Shown here in pieces: positions 14,544 to 22,851 of a stretch of DNA of 43,883 bases. The position numbers were made by a program, and so were the translations under genes. The notes beneath the pieces are model-generated. The model worked only from the letters and a program-made list of their open reading frames with translations, searched no databases and was not told the DNA's origin. The stretch spans positions 1-43,883 of IMG/VR virus record IMGVR_UViG_3300030116_002904; one strand, 5' to 3'. How positions within the stretch are numbered: the stretch's first letter is position 1; each line of letters begins with the position of its first letter. Source of the stretch: a virus.

Positions 14544-14903
14544 ATGAATGAACAAATCTTAGAACAATTAACACGCATCGCTAACGCTCTTGAGCTTGCA
14601 ATACTTCCGCAAAATAACGACGCTTATGCTGCTAAAGTAAAAGAGACTTTAAACGTTGATGACGCTAAGCAAGAATTAGCACCTAAAACCGAAAAGGTCG
14701 AAGAAGTTAAAGAACTTGAAACGCAAACATACACGCACGATGATTTAAAAGCGTTGTGCTTATCTAAGTCACGCGAAGACGTAGCCAACAAGCCAAAACT
14801 AAAAGCCTTATTAAAAGAGTTTGGCGCGGCTAAAGTGTTAGATGTTAAAAGCAAAGAAGACTTAACAACTATCATTACTCGCATTAATTCTGGGGAGTTT
14901 TAA
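14544..14903 (+). CDS. Hypothetical early protein, 119 aa
   Basis: A helical N-terminus (EQILEQLTRIANALELAI) is followed by an acidic linker and a C-terminal domain (about 68-117: YTHDDLKALCLSKSREDVAN, LLKEFGAAKVLDVK) seen in phage proteins near ssDNA-binding genes. It could be a replication or recombination accessory protein. First gene of the plus operon; AGAAGG ribosome site. Confidence 0.65.
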   Translation: MNEQILEQLTRIANALELAILPQNNDAYAAKVKETLNVDDAKQELAPKTEKVEEVKELETQTYTHDDLKALCLSKSREDVANKPKLKALLKEFGAAKVLDVKSKEDLTTIITRINSGEF

Positions 14904-14905
14904 AG

Positions 14906-15142
14906 ATGGAATTTAAATATAATATTGAGTTAATTCGTTTTAAGAAATCAGGTAAGTACTACGATACTGTTACCTTTGCCACTAATAGTAACATGGTATT
15001 TGATGTATCTGATGAGATTGAAGAAGCATTTAATAGTAATGTAATCAGTCAAGAATTTGACTATATGATTACAGGTGAGGGTTTTCCTGATACGGGTTAT
15101 CCTGCATTATTGAAATTAGCATCTAGTAAGGTTAGCCAATGA
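14906..15142 (+). CDS. Hypothetical protein, 78 aa
   Basis: Starts 3 nt after the previous stop and overlaps the DUF2800 start by 4 nt. Beta-rich N-terminus (YNIELIRFKKSGKYYDTVTF). No family recognised. Tight packing implies a role with the DUF2800 and DUF2815 proteins. Confidence 0.65.
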   Translation: MEFKYNIELIRFKKSGKYYDTVTFATNSNMVFDVSDEIEEAFNSNVISQEFDYMITGEGFPDTGYPALLKLASSKVSQ

Positions 15143-16257
15143 AACACGCTAAATTAAGCGCGTCTGGTTCAGCTCGTTGGTTAAATTGTCCCGGCAGCGT
15201 TGCTGCTGAGGACAGCTTTCCTAATACCAGTTCAAGCGCTGCACAAGAGGGTACGTGTGCCCATGAGGTTGCAGACCGTTGTTTGCGTAACCAATTAACA
15301 GCCGATAGCTTTTTAGGTCAAGTTGTTGATGGTGTCGAAGTTGATCAAGAAATGGTTGAGCATGTTCAAGGGTACGTTGATTATGTATTATCGTTTGAAG
15401 GTGAATTGTTACCAGAACAACAAGTAGATTTTAGCCCTTGGGTTCCTGATGGGTTCGGTACTTCTGACTCTATTGTCATCGGTGAAACAACGGTAAGAAT
15501 AATAGATCTAAAGTACGGGAAAGGTGTTCCTGTCTATGCTGAGAACAATTCACAAGGCATGTTATACGCGCTCGGTGTCTATAATGATTTTGGTTATCTG
15601 CTAGACGGTCAAGATAGATTCATAGTTGATATATACCAGCCCCGTATAGGCAATTTTAGCCAGTTTGAGATTAGCTTAAGGGATTTGCTCAAGTGGGGTG
15701 AATGGGTAAAGCTACAGGCGGATTTAGCGCTAAGTAAAGATGCTGAACGTGTACCAGGTGATAAACAGTGTTTATGGTGCAAGGCTAAAGGTGACTGTAA
15801 AGCGCTAATGAACTACACGCAAAATATCATCATGGCTGAGTTTGACGACTTAAGCGCATTAGATGATCCAGAGTCATTAAGCAAAGAACAAAAACGCCTA
15901 GTAATTGAGAATAGACCTCTAATTGAATCATGGTTAAAAAGCGTTGAACAATCAGTTACTGCATTATTGCTTGATGGTGGTAAATTCGCAGGGTTTAAAC
16001 TCGTTGAAGGTCGTAGCGTACGCAAATGGTCTAATGAGGAAGAAGCTCAAAAGGTGTTGTTAACTGCTAAAAGTGAAGATGAAATATTTACTAAAAAGCT
16101 AATAAGCGCACCACAGGCCGAAAAGCTATTAGGTAAAAAGGATAAAGACTTAATATCAAACTTAATAATTAAACCAGAAGGTAAACCAACGTTAGCGCCA
16201 GAGTCGGATAAACGTCCTGCAATCGGTGACGTATCAGATTTATTTCAAGAAATATGA
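15139..16257 (+). CDS. DUF2800 PD-(D/E)XK nuclease-like protein
   Basis: 372 residues with the family start (HAKLSASGSARWLNCPGSVA), GTCAHEVADRC, and the nuclease core GTSDSIVIGETTVRIIDLKY, whose D and K match a Cas4/RecB-type active site. A Cys cluster (CLWCKAKGDCKAL, about 213-225) suits the Fe-S motif of such enzymes. Probably a recombination or DNA-end-processing nuclease working with the DUF2815 protein. Confidence 0.88.
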   Translation: MKHAKLSASGSARWLNCPGSVAAEDSFPNTSSSAAQEGTCAHEVADRCLRNQLTADSFLGQVVDGVEVDQEMVEHVQGYVDYVLSFEGELLPEQQVDFSPWVPDGFGTSDSIVIGETTVRIIDLKYGKGVPVYAENNSQGMLYALGVYNDFGYLLDGQDRFIVDIYQPRIGNFSQFEISLRDLLKWGEWVKLQADLALSKDAERVPGDKQCLWCKAKGDCKALMNYTQNIIMAEFDDLSALDDPESLSKEQKRLVIENRPLIESWLKSVEQSVTALLLDGGKFAGFKLVEGRSVRKWSNEEEAQKVLLTAKSEDEIFTKKLISAPQAEKLLGKKDKDLISNLIIKPEGKPTLAPESDKRPAIGDVSDLFQEI

Positions 16258-16266
16258 AAATAACAC

Positions 16267-16319
16267 TTTACAGTTAAGAATATATTAACTAATATTCGTA
16301 TTGTCCTTTGAGACAATAC
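16267..16319 (+). promoter_or_regulatory. Promoter TTTACA-17-TAATAT plus 8-bp hairpin before the DUF2815 gene
   Basis: -35 at 16267-16272, -10 at 16290-16295, then GTATTGTC-CTTTGA-GACAATAC (16298-16319), a perfect 8-bp stem that straddles the expected start site. The ribosome site (AAGGTATAAAACAA) lies outside it. TTAACTAATATT is shared with the promoter at 14473. Confidence 0.6.
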
Positions 16320-16349
16320 AACTTTTAAATACTATAAGGTATAAAACAA

Positions 16350-16856
16350 ATGTCTAAAATCAAATTATCTAATGTTCGTCTTTCTTTTCCTAACATTTTC
16401 AAACGCGCAACATTCCAAGGCGTTGAAGGTAAGTTCGAAGCTACGTTTTTATTAAACAAAAAGACGCAAGCCGATCAAATTGAAAAGCTTCAAAGCGCTA
16501 TTGATGAAGCAATAAAAGAAGCTAAAGTAAAAGTTCCTAAAGATAAATATTGTCTTAAAGACGGTGACGACTTTGAGTATGATGGTTATGAAGGTCACAT
16601 GGCTTTTAAGGCGTCAACAAATAAGCGCCCTACTTTAATCGACCGTGATAAATCACCACTTGTTGAAGACGACGGTAAGCCTTACGCGGGTTGTTACGTT
16701 AACGCCATTGTTGATATTTGGATTCAGTCAAACGATTTTGGAAAACGTGCAAACAGTAATTTGTTCGGAATTCAATTCTATGCTGATGGTGATGCGTTTG
16801 GTTCTGGTGATATTGATGTTACCGACGAATTTGACGAGTTTGAAGACGATTTTTAA
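16350..16856 (+). CDS. DUF2815 single-stranded DNA-binding protein
   Basis: 168 residues starting MSKIKLSNVRLSFPNIFKRA, with FEATFLLNKKTQADQIEKL, GYEGHMAFKAS and CYVNAIVDIWIQSNDFGKR: all conserved in DUF2815, an OB-fold ssDNA-binding family. The very acidic C-terminus (DVTDEFDEFEDDF) is typical of SSBs that recruit partners. It has its own promoter and terminator, consistent with high expression. Confidence 0.9.
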   Translation: MSKIKLSNVRLSFPNIFKRATFQGVEGKFEATFLLNKKTQADQIEKLQSAIDEAIKEAKVKVPKDKYCLKDGDDFEYDGYEGHMAFKASTNKRPTLIDRDKSPLVEDDGKPYAGCYVNAIVDIWIQSNDFGKRANSNLFGIQFYADGDAFGSGDIDVTDEFDEFEDDF

Positions 16857-16877
16857 TCTCCAATAATCTTTGACCCA

Positions 16878-16905
16878 AAGCCTAGTTTAACCGCTAGGCT
16901 TTTTA
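16878..16905 (+). terminator. Intrinsic terminator after the ssDNA-binding gene
   Basis: AAGCCTAG-TTTAACCG-CTAGGCTT, 8-bp perfect stem followed by T5 on the plus strand. Confidence 0.85.
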
Positions 16906-16935
16906 TTATGTGGCTACTCCACTACAGGTAATAAT

Positions 16936-18717
16936 ATGAATAATGCAAAGGTGCTTGATACCGAATGTTATAAAGACTACTGGCTTTTATCCCTAAAGTG
17001 CGTCCGTACTAATAAAGTTAGAGAGTTTGAACTCTATGAAGGTCATCCACTTGACCGCCAATCAATTACTAAAATAATGAATAACAACCTTACTGTTAGC
17101 TTTAATGGTAACGGTTACGACTTGGCAATGATTACGGCCGCTTTAAAAGGTTGGTCTAATGAAAACCTAAAGAAATTGAGTGATAAAATAATACTTAGCG
17201 GTAAAGCTATTTGGACTGTTTGCCGTGAACATAAATTATTTATTCCTAAAGAATGGGATCACATCGATTTGATACAGGTTGCACCAGGGGCAGCTAGCTT
17301 AAAAATATACGGTGGTAGATTACACTCTAAAAAGCTGCAAGACCTTCCAATTGATCCAGATGAATCAATCACGCCTGAATTGCGACCGTTAATGCGCTCT
17401 TACTGCATTAATGATTTAGACACTACGATTGATTTATTTAAAGCTCTTGAAAAGCCTTTAAAACTTAGGGTTGAAATGAGCGAGCTATACGGTATTGATT
17501 TGCGCTCTAAATCAGATGCACAGATAGCTGAGGCTGTTCTTAATTCAGAGCTTAGAAACATTGGTGTTGACGTAGGTAAAAACCCGATTGATGAAGGTAC
17601 GGTGTTTAAATACAAACCCCCATCATTTATAAAGTTTAAAAGTGATAAGTTAAAAGAAATGTTCTGCACTGTAATTGATGCTGAATTTGTAGTGCAGGAA
17701 AGTGGACAAGTTAAACTACCAAAAACACTCAATAAGGCCATAGATTTTGACGGGGCTAAATATAAATTTGGTATAGGTGGTTTACACTCACAAGAAAAAT
17801 CACAGGTTGTTGAGTGTGGGGACGATGACTTTTTATATGAAGCCGATTTTGCCAGTTATTACCCGTTTATTATACTTGGCGAACAATTTTACCCTGAACA
17901 TCTTGGTGAAGGCTTTTTAAAGGTGTATAACGACATTGTTCAAAAGCGTATTGAAGCTAAGCGAACTGGTGATAAATCAACCGCTGACAGCCTTAAAATA
18001 TCAATCAATGGTAGCTTTGGTAAGCTGGGTAGTAAATACAGTACGCTATATAGCCCTAACTTACTTATACAAACAACGGTAACGGGGCAGTTATGCTTAT
18101 TCATGCTAATCGAAGCTGTCACTGCACTTGGGGCTAAAGTTGTTAGTGCTAATACTGACGGTATTGTGATCCACTGTAATAAGTCAATTTACAGCGACGT
18201 TGGCCAAGCTCTATTTAACTTCGAGCTAATTAGCGGCTACACGTTAGAAGAAACCTTTTATAAAGCCATTTACAGCCGTGATGTTAACAGTTATTGCGCT
18301 ATAAAAACCGACAAAAGCATTAAGGGTAAGGGTGCTTATGCTAGCGGTGGACTTATGAAAAATCCTAACAATAATATTTGTATAAGTGCAGTTAAAAGCT
18401 ACTTAGTATCAGGTGTAAATATCGAGCATACTATAATGAGTTGTTCTGATATTACCCAATTTGTAGCAGTTAGGCAGGTGACTGGCGGAGCAATATACGA
18501 TGGTGAAAACTTGGGTAAAGCTGTTAGGTTTTACCACTCATTGCGCGGTAAAGGTTTAACTTACAAAAAAAACGGCAACAAAGTACCAACTTCTGACGGT
18601 TGCAAACCTCTAATGAATTTACCAGACACGCTCCCTAACGATATTGATTATGGTTGGTATATTAAAGAATCCTTGGAATTATTAAGCAAGTTGGGGTACA
18701 ATGAAGGGGTACATTAA
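16936..18717 (+). CDS. Family B DNA polymerase, compact phage type
   Basis: 593 residues. The 3'-5' exonuclease carries Exo I VLDTE (D8, E10), Exo II NGNGYD (N57, D62) and Exo III YCIND (Y156, D160). The polymerase has motif A EADFASYYP (D304), motif B KISINGSFGKLG (K354-G365) and motif C SANTDGI (D408). The first Asp of the usual DTD in motif C is replaced by Asn406. No protein-primed TPR insertions are obvious. It is the replicative polymerase, working with the primase-helicase and DUF2815 protein. Its 3' end contains the left arm of an inverted repeat controlling the next gene. Confidence 0.88.
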   Translation: MNNAKVLDTECYKDYWLLSLKCVRTNKVREFELYEGHPLDRQSITKIMNNNLTVSFNGNGYDLAMITAALKGWSNENLKKLSDKIILSGKAIWTVCREHKLFIPKEWDHIDLIQVAPGAASLKIYGGRLHSKKLQDLPIDPDESITPELRPLMRSYCINDLDTTIDLFKALEKPLKLRVEMSELYGIDLRSKSDAQIAEAVLNSELRNIGVDVGKNPIDEGTVFKYKPPSFIKFKSDKLKEMFCTVIDAEFVVQESGQVKLPKTLNKAIDFDGAKYKFGIGGLHSQEKSQVVECGDDDFLYEADFASYYPFIILGEQFYPEHLGEGFLKVYNDIVQKRIEAKRTGDKSTADSLKISINGSFGKLGSKYSTLYSPNLLIQTTVTGQLCLFMLIEAVTALGAKVVSANTDGIVIHCNKSIYSDVGQALFNFELISGYTLEETFYKAIYSRDVNSYCAIKTDKSIKGKGAYASGGLMKNPNNNICISAVKSYLVSGVNIEHTIMSCSDITQFVAVRQVTGGAIYDGENLGKAVRFYHSLRGKGLTYKKNGNKVPTSDGCKPLMNLPDTLPNDIDYGWYIKESLELLSKLGYNEGVH

Positions 18718-18733
18718 ATAGGAGTCCCCCAAC
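18673..18733 (+). promoter_or_regulatory. Promoter nested in an inverted repeat before the GIY-YIG gene
   Basis: TTGGAA (18673-18678), 18 bp, TACAAT (18697-18702). GTTGGGG (18690-18696) is directly upstream of the -10 and its complement CCCCAAC (18727-18733) fills the space between the AGGAG ribosome site (18720-18724) and ATG 18734. Read-through RNA can pair the arms; RNA started locally cannot. Confidence 0.55.
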
Positions 18734-19477
18734 ATGATCGGAATATATTCAATAACCAATAGCGTTAATGGTAAGCGTTATGTTGGTAAATCTAAGAATA
18801 TAAAGCGCAGATTCTACCAACATAAATATTCCATGAAAAAGCTTAATCCAAAAACCACATCAAGCCATTTACGCAATGCTGTATCTAAATACGGCATTGA
18901 CGCCTTTAGATTTGAAATCCTTGAAACTATTCACACACTTGACGAGTCGCTGTTATCCGATTTGGAAGTGTTTTATATGGATGAGTTTAAAACCAACGAT
19001 CCTAATTATGGCTATAATCTAAAACGTGATAGCTCAACATCATGCGACATTAGGTCAGAAGTTAGAAAAAAGATGAGTGATAACTCCAAGGGTGAACTTA
19101 ACGCCAATTACGGTAACAAATGGACTGATGAGCAAAAACAAAACCTATCTGAAAAAGTAATTGCTAATCATAAAAAGGGTGTTTATCAGCACGTTTACAA
19201 TGCTGAACATGGTAAAAAAAGTTCGGATAGGTGGGCAAACTATACCCAAAATGAGATTGATAAAATAATGACTAAACAATCTCTAAACTCATCTAAATAT
19301 AATTATATACAAATGGATATGGAATGTAATCACATTAAAACTTGGGCAAGTATCCGAGAGATAACTAGTGCAAACCCTACATACCGTAGACAGGGTATAT
19401 ACAGTTGTGTTAATGGTTATAAAGGGTCTCATCGTGGTTACAAGTGGGAAAAGGTGCTTAAAGATGTTAGAAAGTAA
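18734..19477 (+). CDS. GIY-YIG homing endonuclease (free-standing)
   Basis: 247 residues. GIY (3-5), YVG (16-18), Arg25/26 and Glu78 in the order of the GIY-YIG catalytic site, then NUMOD-type DNA-binding repeats: RKKMSDNSKGELNANYG (about 113-129) and a C-terminal SIREITSANPT...CVNGYKGSHRGYKWEKV. It inserts between the polymerase and VRR-NUC genes, overlapping the latter by 14 nt. It likely cuts phage lacking the insert. Its ribosome site is flanked by an inverted repeat reminiscent of the control of I-TevI. Confidence 0.9.
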   Translation: MIGIYSITNSVNGKRYVGKSKNIKRRFYQHKYSMKKLNPKTTSSHLRNAVSKYGIDAFRFEILETIHTLDESLLSDLEVFYMDEFKTNDPNYGYNLKRDSSTSCDIRSEVRKKMSDNSKGELNANYGNKWTDEQKQNLSEKVIANHKKGVYQHVYNAEHGKKSSDRWANYTQNEIDKIMTKQSLNSSKYNYIQMDMECNHIKTWASIREITSANPTYRRQGIYSCVNGYKGSHRGYKWEKVLKDVRK

Positions 19478-19733
19478 AATTGAAAAAGACAGCGTGAAAG
19501 CCGCTAAAAAATTAGGTTGGTATAGTTTTAAAGTTTTGAGCCAGTTAAACAAAGGTTTGCCAGATAGAGCTTTTATTAAAGATGGTTTAACTATCTATAT
19601 CGAATTTAAGCAACCGAGTAAAACAGCAACGCCGCTACAGTCTAAAGTGCATCAAATATTTTCTGATCATGGTGTTAAAGTTTACATCGCTACAAGTGTA
19701 GACGAAACAGTAAGGATATTGACTAATAGCTAG
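19464..19733 (+). CDS. VRR-NUC domain nuclease, 89 aa
   Basis: ATG 19464 lies inside the end of the GIY-YIG gene. It has the minimal VRR-NUC fold: KLGWYSFKVL, LPDRAFIKDGLTIYIEFKQP (PD...E-x-K) and TPLQSKVHQIFSDHGVKVYIA. Phage VRR-NUC proteins act on structured DNA, often Holliday-like junctions, and usually neighbour SNF2-type helicases, as here. Confidence 0.9.
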   Translation: MLESKIEKDSVKAAKKLGWYSFKVLSQLNKGLPDRAFIKDGLTIYIEFKQPSKTATPLQSKVHQIFSDHGVKVYIATSVDETVRILTNS

Positions 19734-19791
19734 TTGAAAAGGTTTTACCGTTGTTATATACTTAAATCTAAATTAGTAACAACGGTAAAAC
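19734..19791 (+). promoter_or_regulatory. Promoter with 15-bp inverted repeat before the HNH-AP2 gene
   Basis: TTGAAA (19734-19739), 17 bp, TATACT (19757-19762). GTTTTACCGTTGTTA (19742-19756) is in the spacer and its perfect complement TAACAACGGTAAAAC (19777-19791) is in the leader, 4 nt before ATG 19796. The -10 is in the 20-nt loop. Confidence 0.65.
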
Positions 19792-19795
19792 ACTT

Positions 19796-20335
19796 ATGAT
19801 TTCTCACCCATTATCTTATCAGCAATTCAAAGAGCTTATCAAGTACGAGCCTGATACAGGCGACTTGTTTTGGTTACCTCGAAACGACAAGTATGTTCAT
19901 CACACCCGCGTAAATTCTTGGAATACTAGGAATGCTAATAGAAAAATAACCACTATTGATAGTAAAGGTTATTTGCAAATTAACGTGCTCGGAAAAATGT
20001 ACCGAGGTCATCGAGTTGCTTGGTTTCTCCATTATGGTGAATGGCCCAACTTAATTGACCACATCAACGGGGTAAGGGACGATAACCGAATTGATAATAT
20101 GCGCTCAGTTGATGTTCAAAAAAACCACCTTAATCAAAAGCAAAGTAGTAAAAACACTAGCGGTGTGACAGGTGTCTATTTTAATAGGAAACGAGGCACG
20201 TGGTGTGCTCAAATGAAATTTAATAACCATACTTACCATCTTGGTAGTAGTAAGGACTTCTTTGAAGCTATTTGTTTACGCAAATCAGAAGAACGTAAGT
20301 TAGGGTTTTCATTAGAGCATGGAGTTAGAAAATGA
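19796..20335 (+). CDS. HNH-AP2 homing endonuclease
   Basis: 179 residues. An HNH core of the phage type (GHRVAWFLHYGEWPNLIDHING, RDDNRIDNMRSV, about residues 67-103) is followed by an AP2 DNA-binding domain (SGVTGVYFNRKRGTWCAQM, TYHLGSSKDFFEA, about 122-160). Such genes are mobile and lie between phage genes, here between VRR-NUC and helicase genes, which are neighbours in many phages. The end overlaps the helicase start by 4 nt. Confidence 0.9.
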   Translation: MISHPLSYQQFKELIKYEPDTGDLFWLPRNDKYVHHTRVNSWNTRNANRKITTIDSKGYLQINVLGKMYRGHRVAWFLHYGEWPNLIDHINGVRDDNRIDNMRSVDVQKNHLNQKQSSKNTSGVTGVYFNRKRGTWCAQMKFNNHTYHLGSSKDFFEAICLRKSEERKLGFSLEHGVRK

Positions 20336-21669
20336 AGTTGACTAGAGATTTATTACATGATTATCAAGAACGCGGAGTCAAGTTTATAAAAGAGGTTGGT
20401 AAATGTGGTCTTTTTATTGACCTCGGGATGGGCAAGACATTAACCAGCCTCACAGCAATTAGTGATTTAAGCGACTCTATGGACGTTAGCAAAGTGCTTA
20501 TAATCGCACCTTTACGTGTTGCTAATACTACCTGGCACAAAGAGCTTAAATCTTGGGAGCATACAAAACACTTATCTTATAGTATTTGCACAGGTAGCGA
20601 GAAAAACAGATTACAGGGTTTAATGAAAAACTCTGACATTTACATAATAAACCGTGAAAACGTCAAATGGTTAGTTGATCACTACGGTAAGAAATGGCCG
20701 TTTGATATGGTTGTAATTGACGAGTCGAGTAGTTTTAAGAGCGCAACCTCTCAACGCTGGAAAGCTTTGCGTAAAGTTACGCCTTATATTGATAGGACCG
20801 TATTGTTGACAGGTACGCCAGCACCTAACGGGCTTATGGATTTATACGCACAAGTTTACTTGCTCGACACCGGTGCGCGATTGGGTCGCAATATGACAGC
20901 TTATAAAGCACGTTTCTTTGAAACCGATTATATGGGTTATAAGTACACACCGCGCGAAGGCTCTGAGAATATAGTTTATTCATTGATAAGCGATTTAGTA
21001 ATGACCATGCGAGCTGAGGATTATTTGCAATTGCCTGATAGAATTGATCTAGTTCAATCAGTAACTCTACCAACTAAACTTAAAGCTCAATACGACACAT
21101 TAGAAAAAGAGTTTATAGCCGAGATAAACGACACAGAATTAGCAGTATTCAACGCCGCTGCATTGGCTAACAAACTTTTACAGTTCAGTAATGGTGCTGC
21201 ATACACAGACGAGCATAAAAACTGGGTTGAGCTTCACAATGGTAAACTGGACGCGCTAAAAGAAATTGTAGAGGATAACAGCGGGGAAAATATCCTAGTT
21301 GCTTATAACTACAAAACAGACCTTGAGCGCTTGCAAAAGACTTTCCCTAACGCTGTAGTGTTAGATAAAGAAGGGTTATCTGTTGACAAATGGAATAGGG
21401 GTGAGATTAAAATGTTATTGGCTCACCCTGCTAGCGCTGGCCATGGTCTAAACTTGCAGCATGGTGGCTCGATGATTGTATGGTTTGGGCTTAACTGGTC
21501 ATTAGAACTTTACCAGCAGTTTAACGGCCGCTTACATCGTCAAGGGCAAACCAAGCCTGTTAGGATTATTCACCTTGTAGCTGAGGGTTGTATTGATGAA
21601 AAAGTAATGACAGCTATAGAGGGTAAAGCAAAGACGCAAGATGAATTGTTAGACTACCTTAAACAATAA
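20332..21669 (+). CDS. SNF2/DEXH helicase
   Basis: 445 residues, with Walker A DLGMGKT (30-36), motif Ia IIAPLRV, DEAH-like box VVIDESS (D130, E131), motif III LLTGTPAPNG, and C-terminal motifs GHGLNLQ and QFNGRLHRQGQ. SF2 translocase of the phage type that accompanies VRR-NUC nucleases; probably remodels forks or recombination intermediates. Confidence 0.92.
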   Translation: MKLTRDLLHDYQERGVKFIKEVGKCGLFIDLGMGKTLTSLTAISDLSDSMDVSKVLIIAPLRVANTTWHKELKSWEHTKHLSYSICTGSEKNRLQGLMKNSDIYIINRENVKWLVDHYGKKWPFDMVVIDESSSFKSATSQRWKALRKVTPYIDRTVLLTGTPAPNGLMDLYAQVYLLDTGARLGRNMTAYKARFFETDYMGYKYTPREGSENIVYSLISDLVMTMRAEDYLQLPDRIDLVQSVTLPTKLKAQYDTLEKEFIAEINDTELAVFNAAALANKLLQFSNGAAYTDEHKNWVELHNGKLDALKEIVEDNSGENILVAYNYKTDLERLQKTFPNAVVLDKEGLSVDKWNRGEIKMLLAHPASAGHGLNLQHGGSMIVWFGLNWSLELYQQFNGRLHRQGQTKPVRIIHLVAEGCIDEKVMTAIEGKAKTQDELLDYLKQ

Positions 21670-21704
21670 ACCTTAAATTAATTCAAATAAACTATAATTA
21701 ATCA

Positions 21705-21733
21705 TTGACGACATAAATTTAATTGTTTATAGT
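21705..21733 (+). promoter_or_regulatory. Promoter TTGACG-17-TATAGT for 21771-25384
   Basis: -35 at 21705-21710, -10 at 21728-21733. The upstream CTATAATTAATCA is identical to the sequence at 8399-8410. It restarts transcription after the helicase gene. Confidence 0.7.
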
Positions 21734-21770
21734 TTGCTTACTGAAACGCGATAACTAAAGGGTTGGTTAT

Positions 21771-21989
21771 ATGAACAACACAAAATACAAGCAGACCAAA
21801 AATAAATGCGGTTTACCTGCAATGAGTACGATTGAAGATATATTTACTAAGCACTGTGTTATTGACGATTACAAGGTAGGTATTGCTATTAGTCCTTGCG
21901 GTAAGTTTTGCGACTATGGCAAGTTTGACGATATGCCCGATAAATTAAATGCACAGTGGGAATTTTGTAAGGAGTTGGAAGGTGTCTAA
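21771..21989 (+). CDS. Hypothetical protein, 72 aa
   Basis: First gene after an early promoter, GGG-type ribosome site. Has Cys residues (NKCGLPAMS, SPCGKFCDYG) and PDKLNAQWEFCKELEG at the end. No family recognised. Confidence 0.65.
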   Translation: MNNTKYKQTKNKCGLPAMSTIEDIFTKHCVIDDYKVGIAISPCGKFCDYGKFDDMPDKLNAQWEFCKELEGV

Positions 21990-22254
21990 ATATTACAGGG
22001 TAAACACATACGGAAAACCAAGTGTTGATATTGTTGATGTTATCAGGGTTAACAGGGGTACAGTTGTTTATATGGATGACAGCGGAACTCAATATAAAGA
22101 TGATGAAAAGTCAAGGTATGGAATATACTGCAAAGAAAGAAGTGACGCGCAGAAGTTCATAAACGACGAATACTATAGAGCTGAAAAGCTAGCTAGAGAT
22201 AAACAGTTAGAGTTAACAAATCTACTAAGGGAGGTTTGCAAAACGGATGATTAA
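21982..22254 (+). CDS. Hypothetical protein, 90 aa, GTG start
   Basis: GTG 21982 follows AAGGAGTTGGAAG, a better site than any for the upstream ATG, and overlaps the previous stop. An SH3-like N-terminus (KYYRVNTYGKPSVDIVDVIR, VYMDDSGTQY) and a helical C-terminus. Unknown role. Confidence 0.6.
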   Translation: MSKYYRVNTYGKPSVDIVDVIRVNRGTVVYMDDSGTQYKDDEKSRYGIYCKERSDAQKFINDEYYRAEKLARDKQLELTNLLREVCKTDD

Positions 22255-22849
22255 GTCAGTTTACGAAAATCAAATCGATATACTTAAATCAATAATGACT
22301 TTATGCAATATCGAGCGCTTTGATGTTGATGTCACTTTCGGCAACGGTATGTTTTATAAGGATATACAAAAGCCAGTGCATTGCTTTGATATTGACCCGG
22401 CTCTTGTTGATACGCCAGCAAGTAGCGATAACTTACCACTTGGTGATAAATCAGTGTCAAGCTTAATATTCGACCCGCCATTTTTAACATACGTCAGGGC
22501 TGCCCGTGAGGGTAACGGGGATATGGTTATGGCTAAAAGGTTTGGTGGTTACTGGAGGTATGATGAGCTTGAAACGCACTACAGAGAAACTTTAACCGAA
22601 GCAGCTAGGGTTTTAAAGAAAAAAGGTGTAATGGTCTTTAAGTGTCAAGATATTATACACAACCATAAAATGCACTGCACGCATGCCAATGTGATTAACT
22701 GGGCCGCTGAAAATTTCAGGTTAAAAGATTTATTTATACTTCCAGCAAAAACAAGGATGGCGATACCACAGCAAAAAGGAACTAAAAAGAAAGTACAAAA
22801 ACACGCAAGGATTTTTCATAGTTACTTTTTGGTATTGGAGAGGCATTAA
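22247..22849 (+). CDS. DNA methyltransferase-like protein (DPPF)
   Basis: 200 residues with a Rossmann-type layout: DVTFGNGMF (about 28-36) as a divergent SAM motif, FDIDPAL (acidic loop), and the catalytic DPPF (76-79). It resembles small amino-methyltransferases (N6-A or N4-C). The rest (RVLKKKGVMVFKCQD, FHSYFLVLER) fits the class I fold. Orphan; probably protects phage DNA. Target unknown. Confidence 0.8.
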   Translation: MIKSVYENQIDILKSIMTLCNIERFDVDVTFGNGMFYKDIQKPVHCFDIDPALVDTPASSDNLPLGDKSVSSLIFDPPFLTYVRAAREGNGDMVMAKRFGGYWRYDELETHYRETLTEAARVLKKKGVMVFKCQDIIHNHKMHCTHANVINWAAENFRLKDLFILPAKTRMAIPQQKGTKKKVQKHARIFHSYFLVLERH

Positions 22850-22851
22850 TA

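Noticed and set aside
18734-20335. Group I introns hosting the GIY-YIG or HNH-AP2 genes
   Set aside because: The flanking polymerase, VRR-NUC and helicase frames are complete, so the endonucleases are free-standing.
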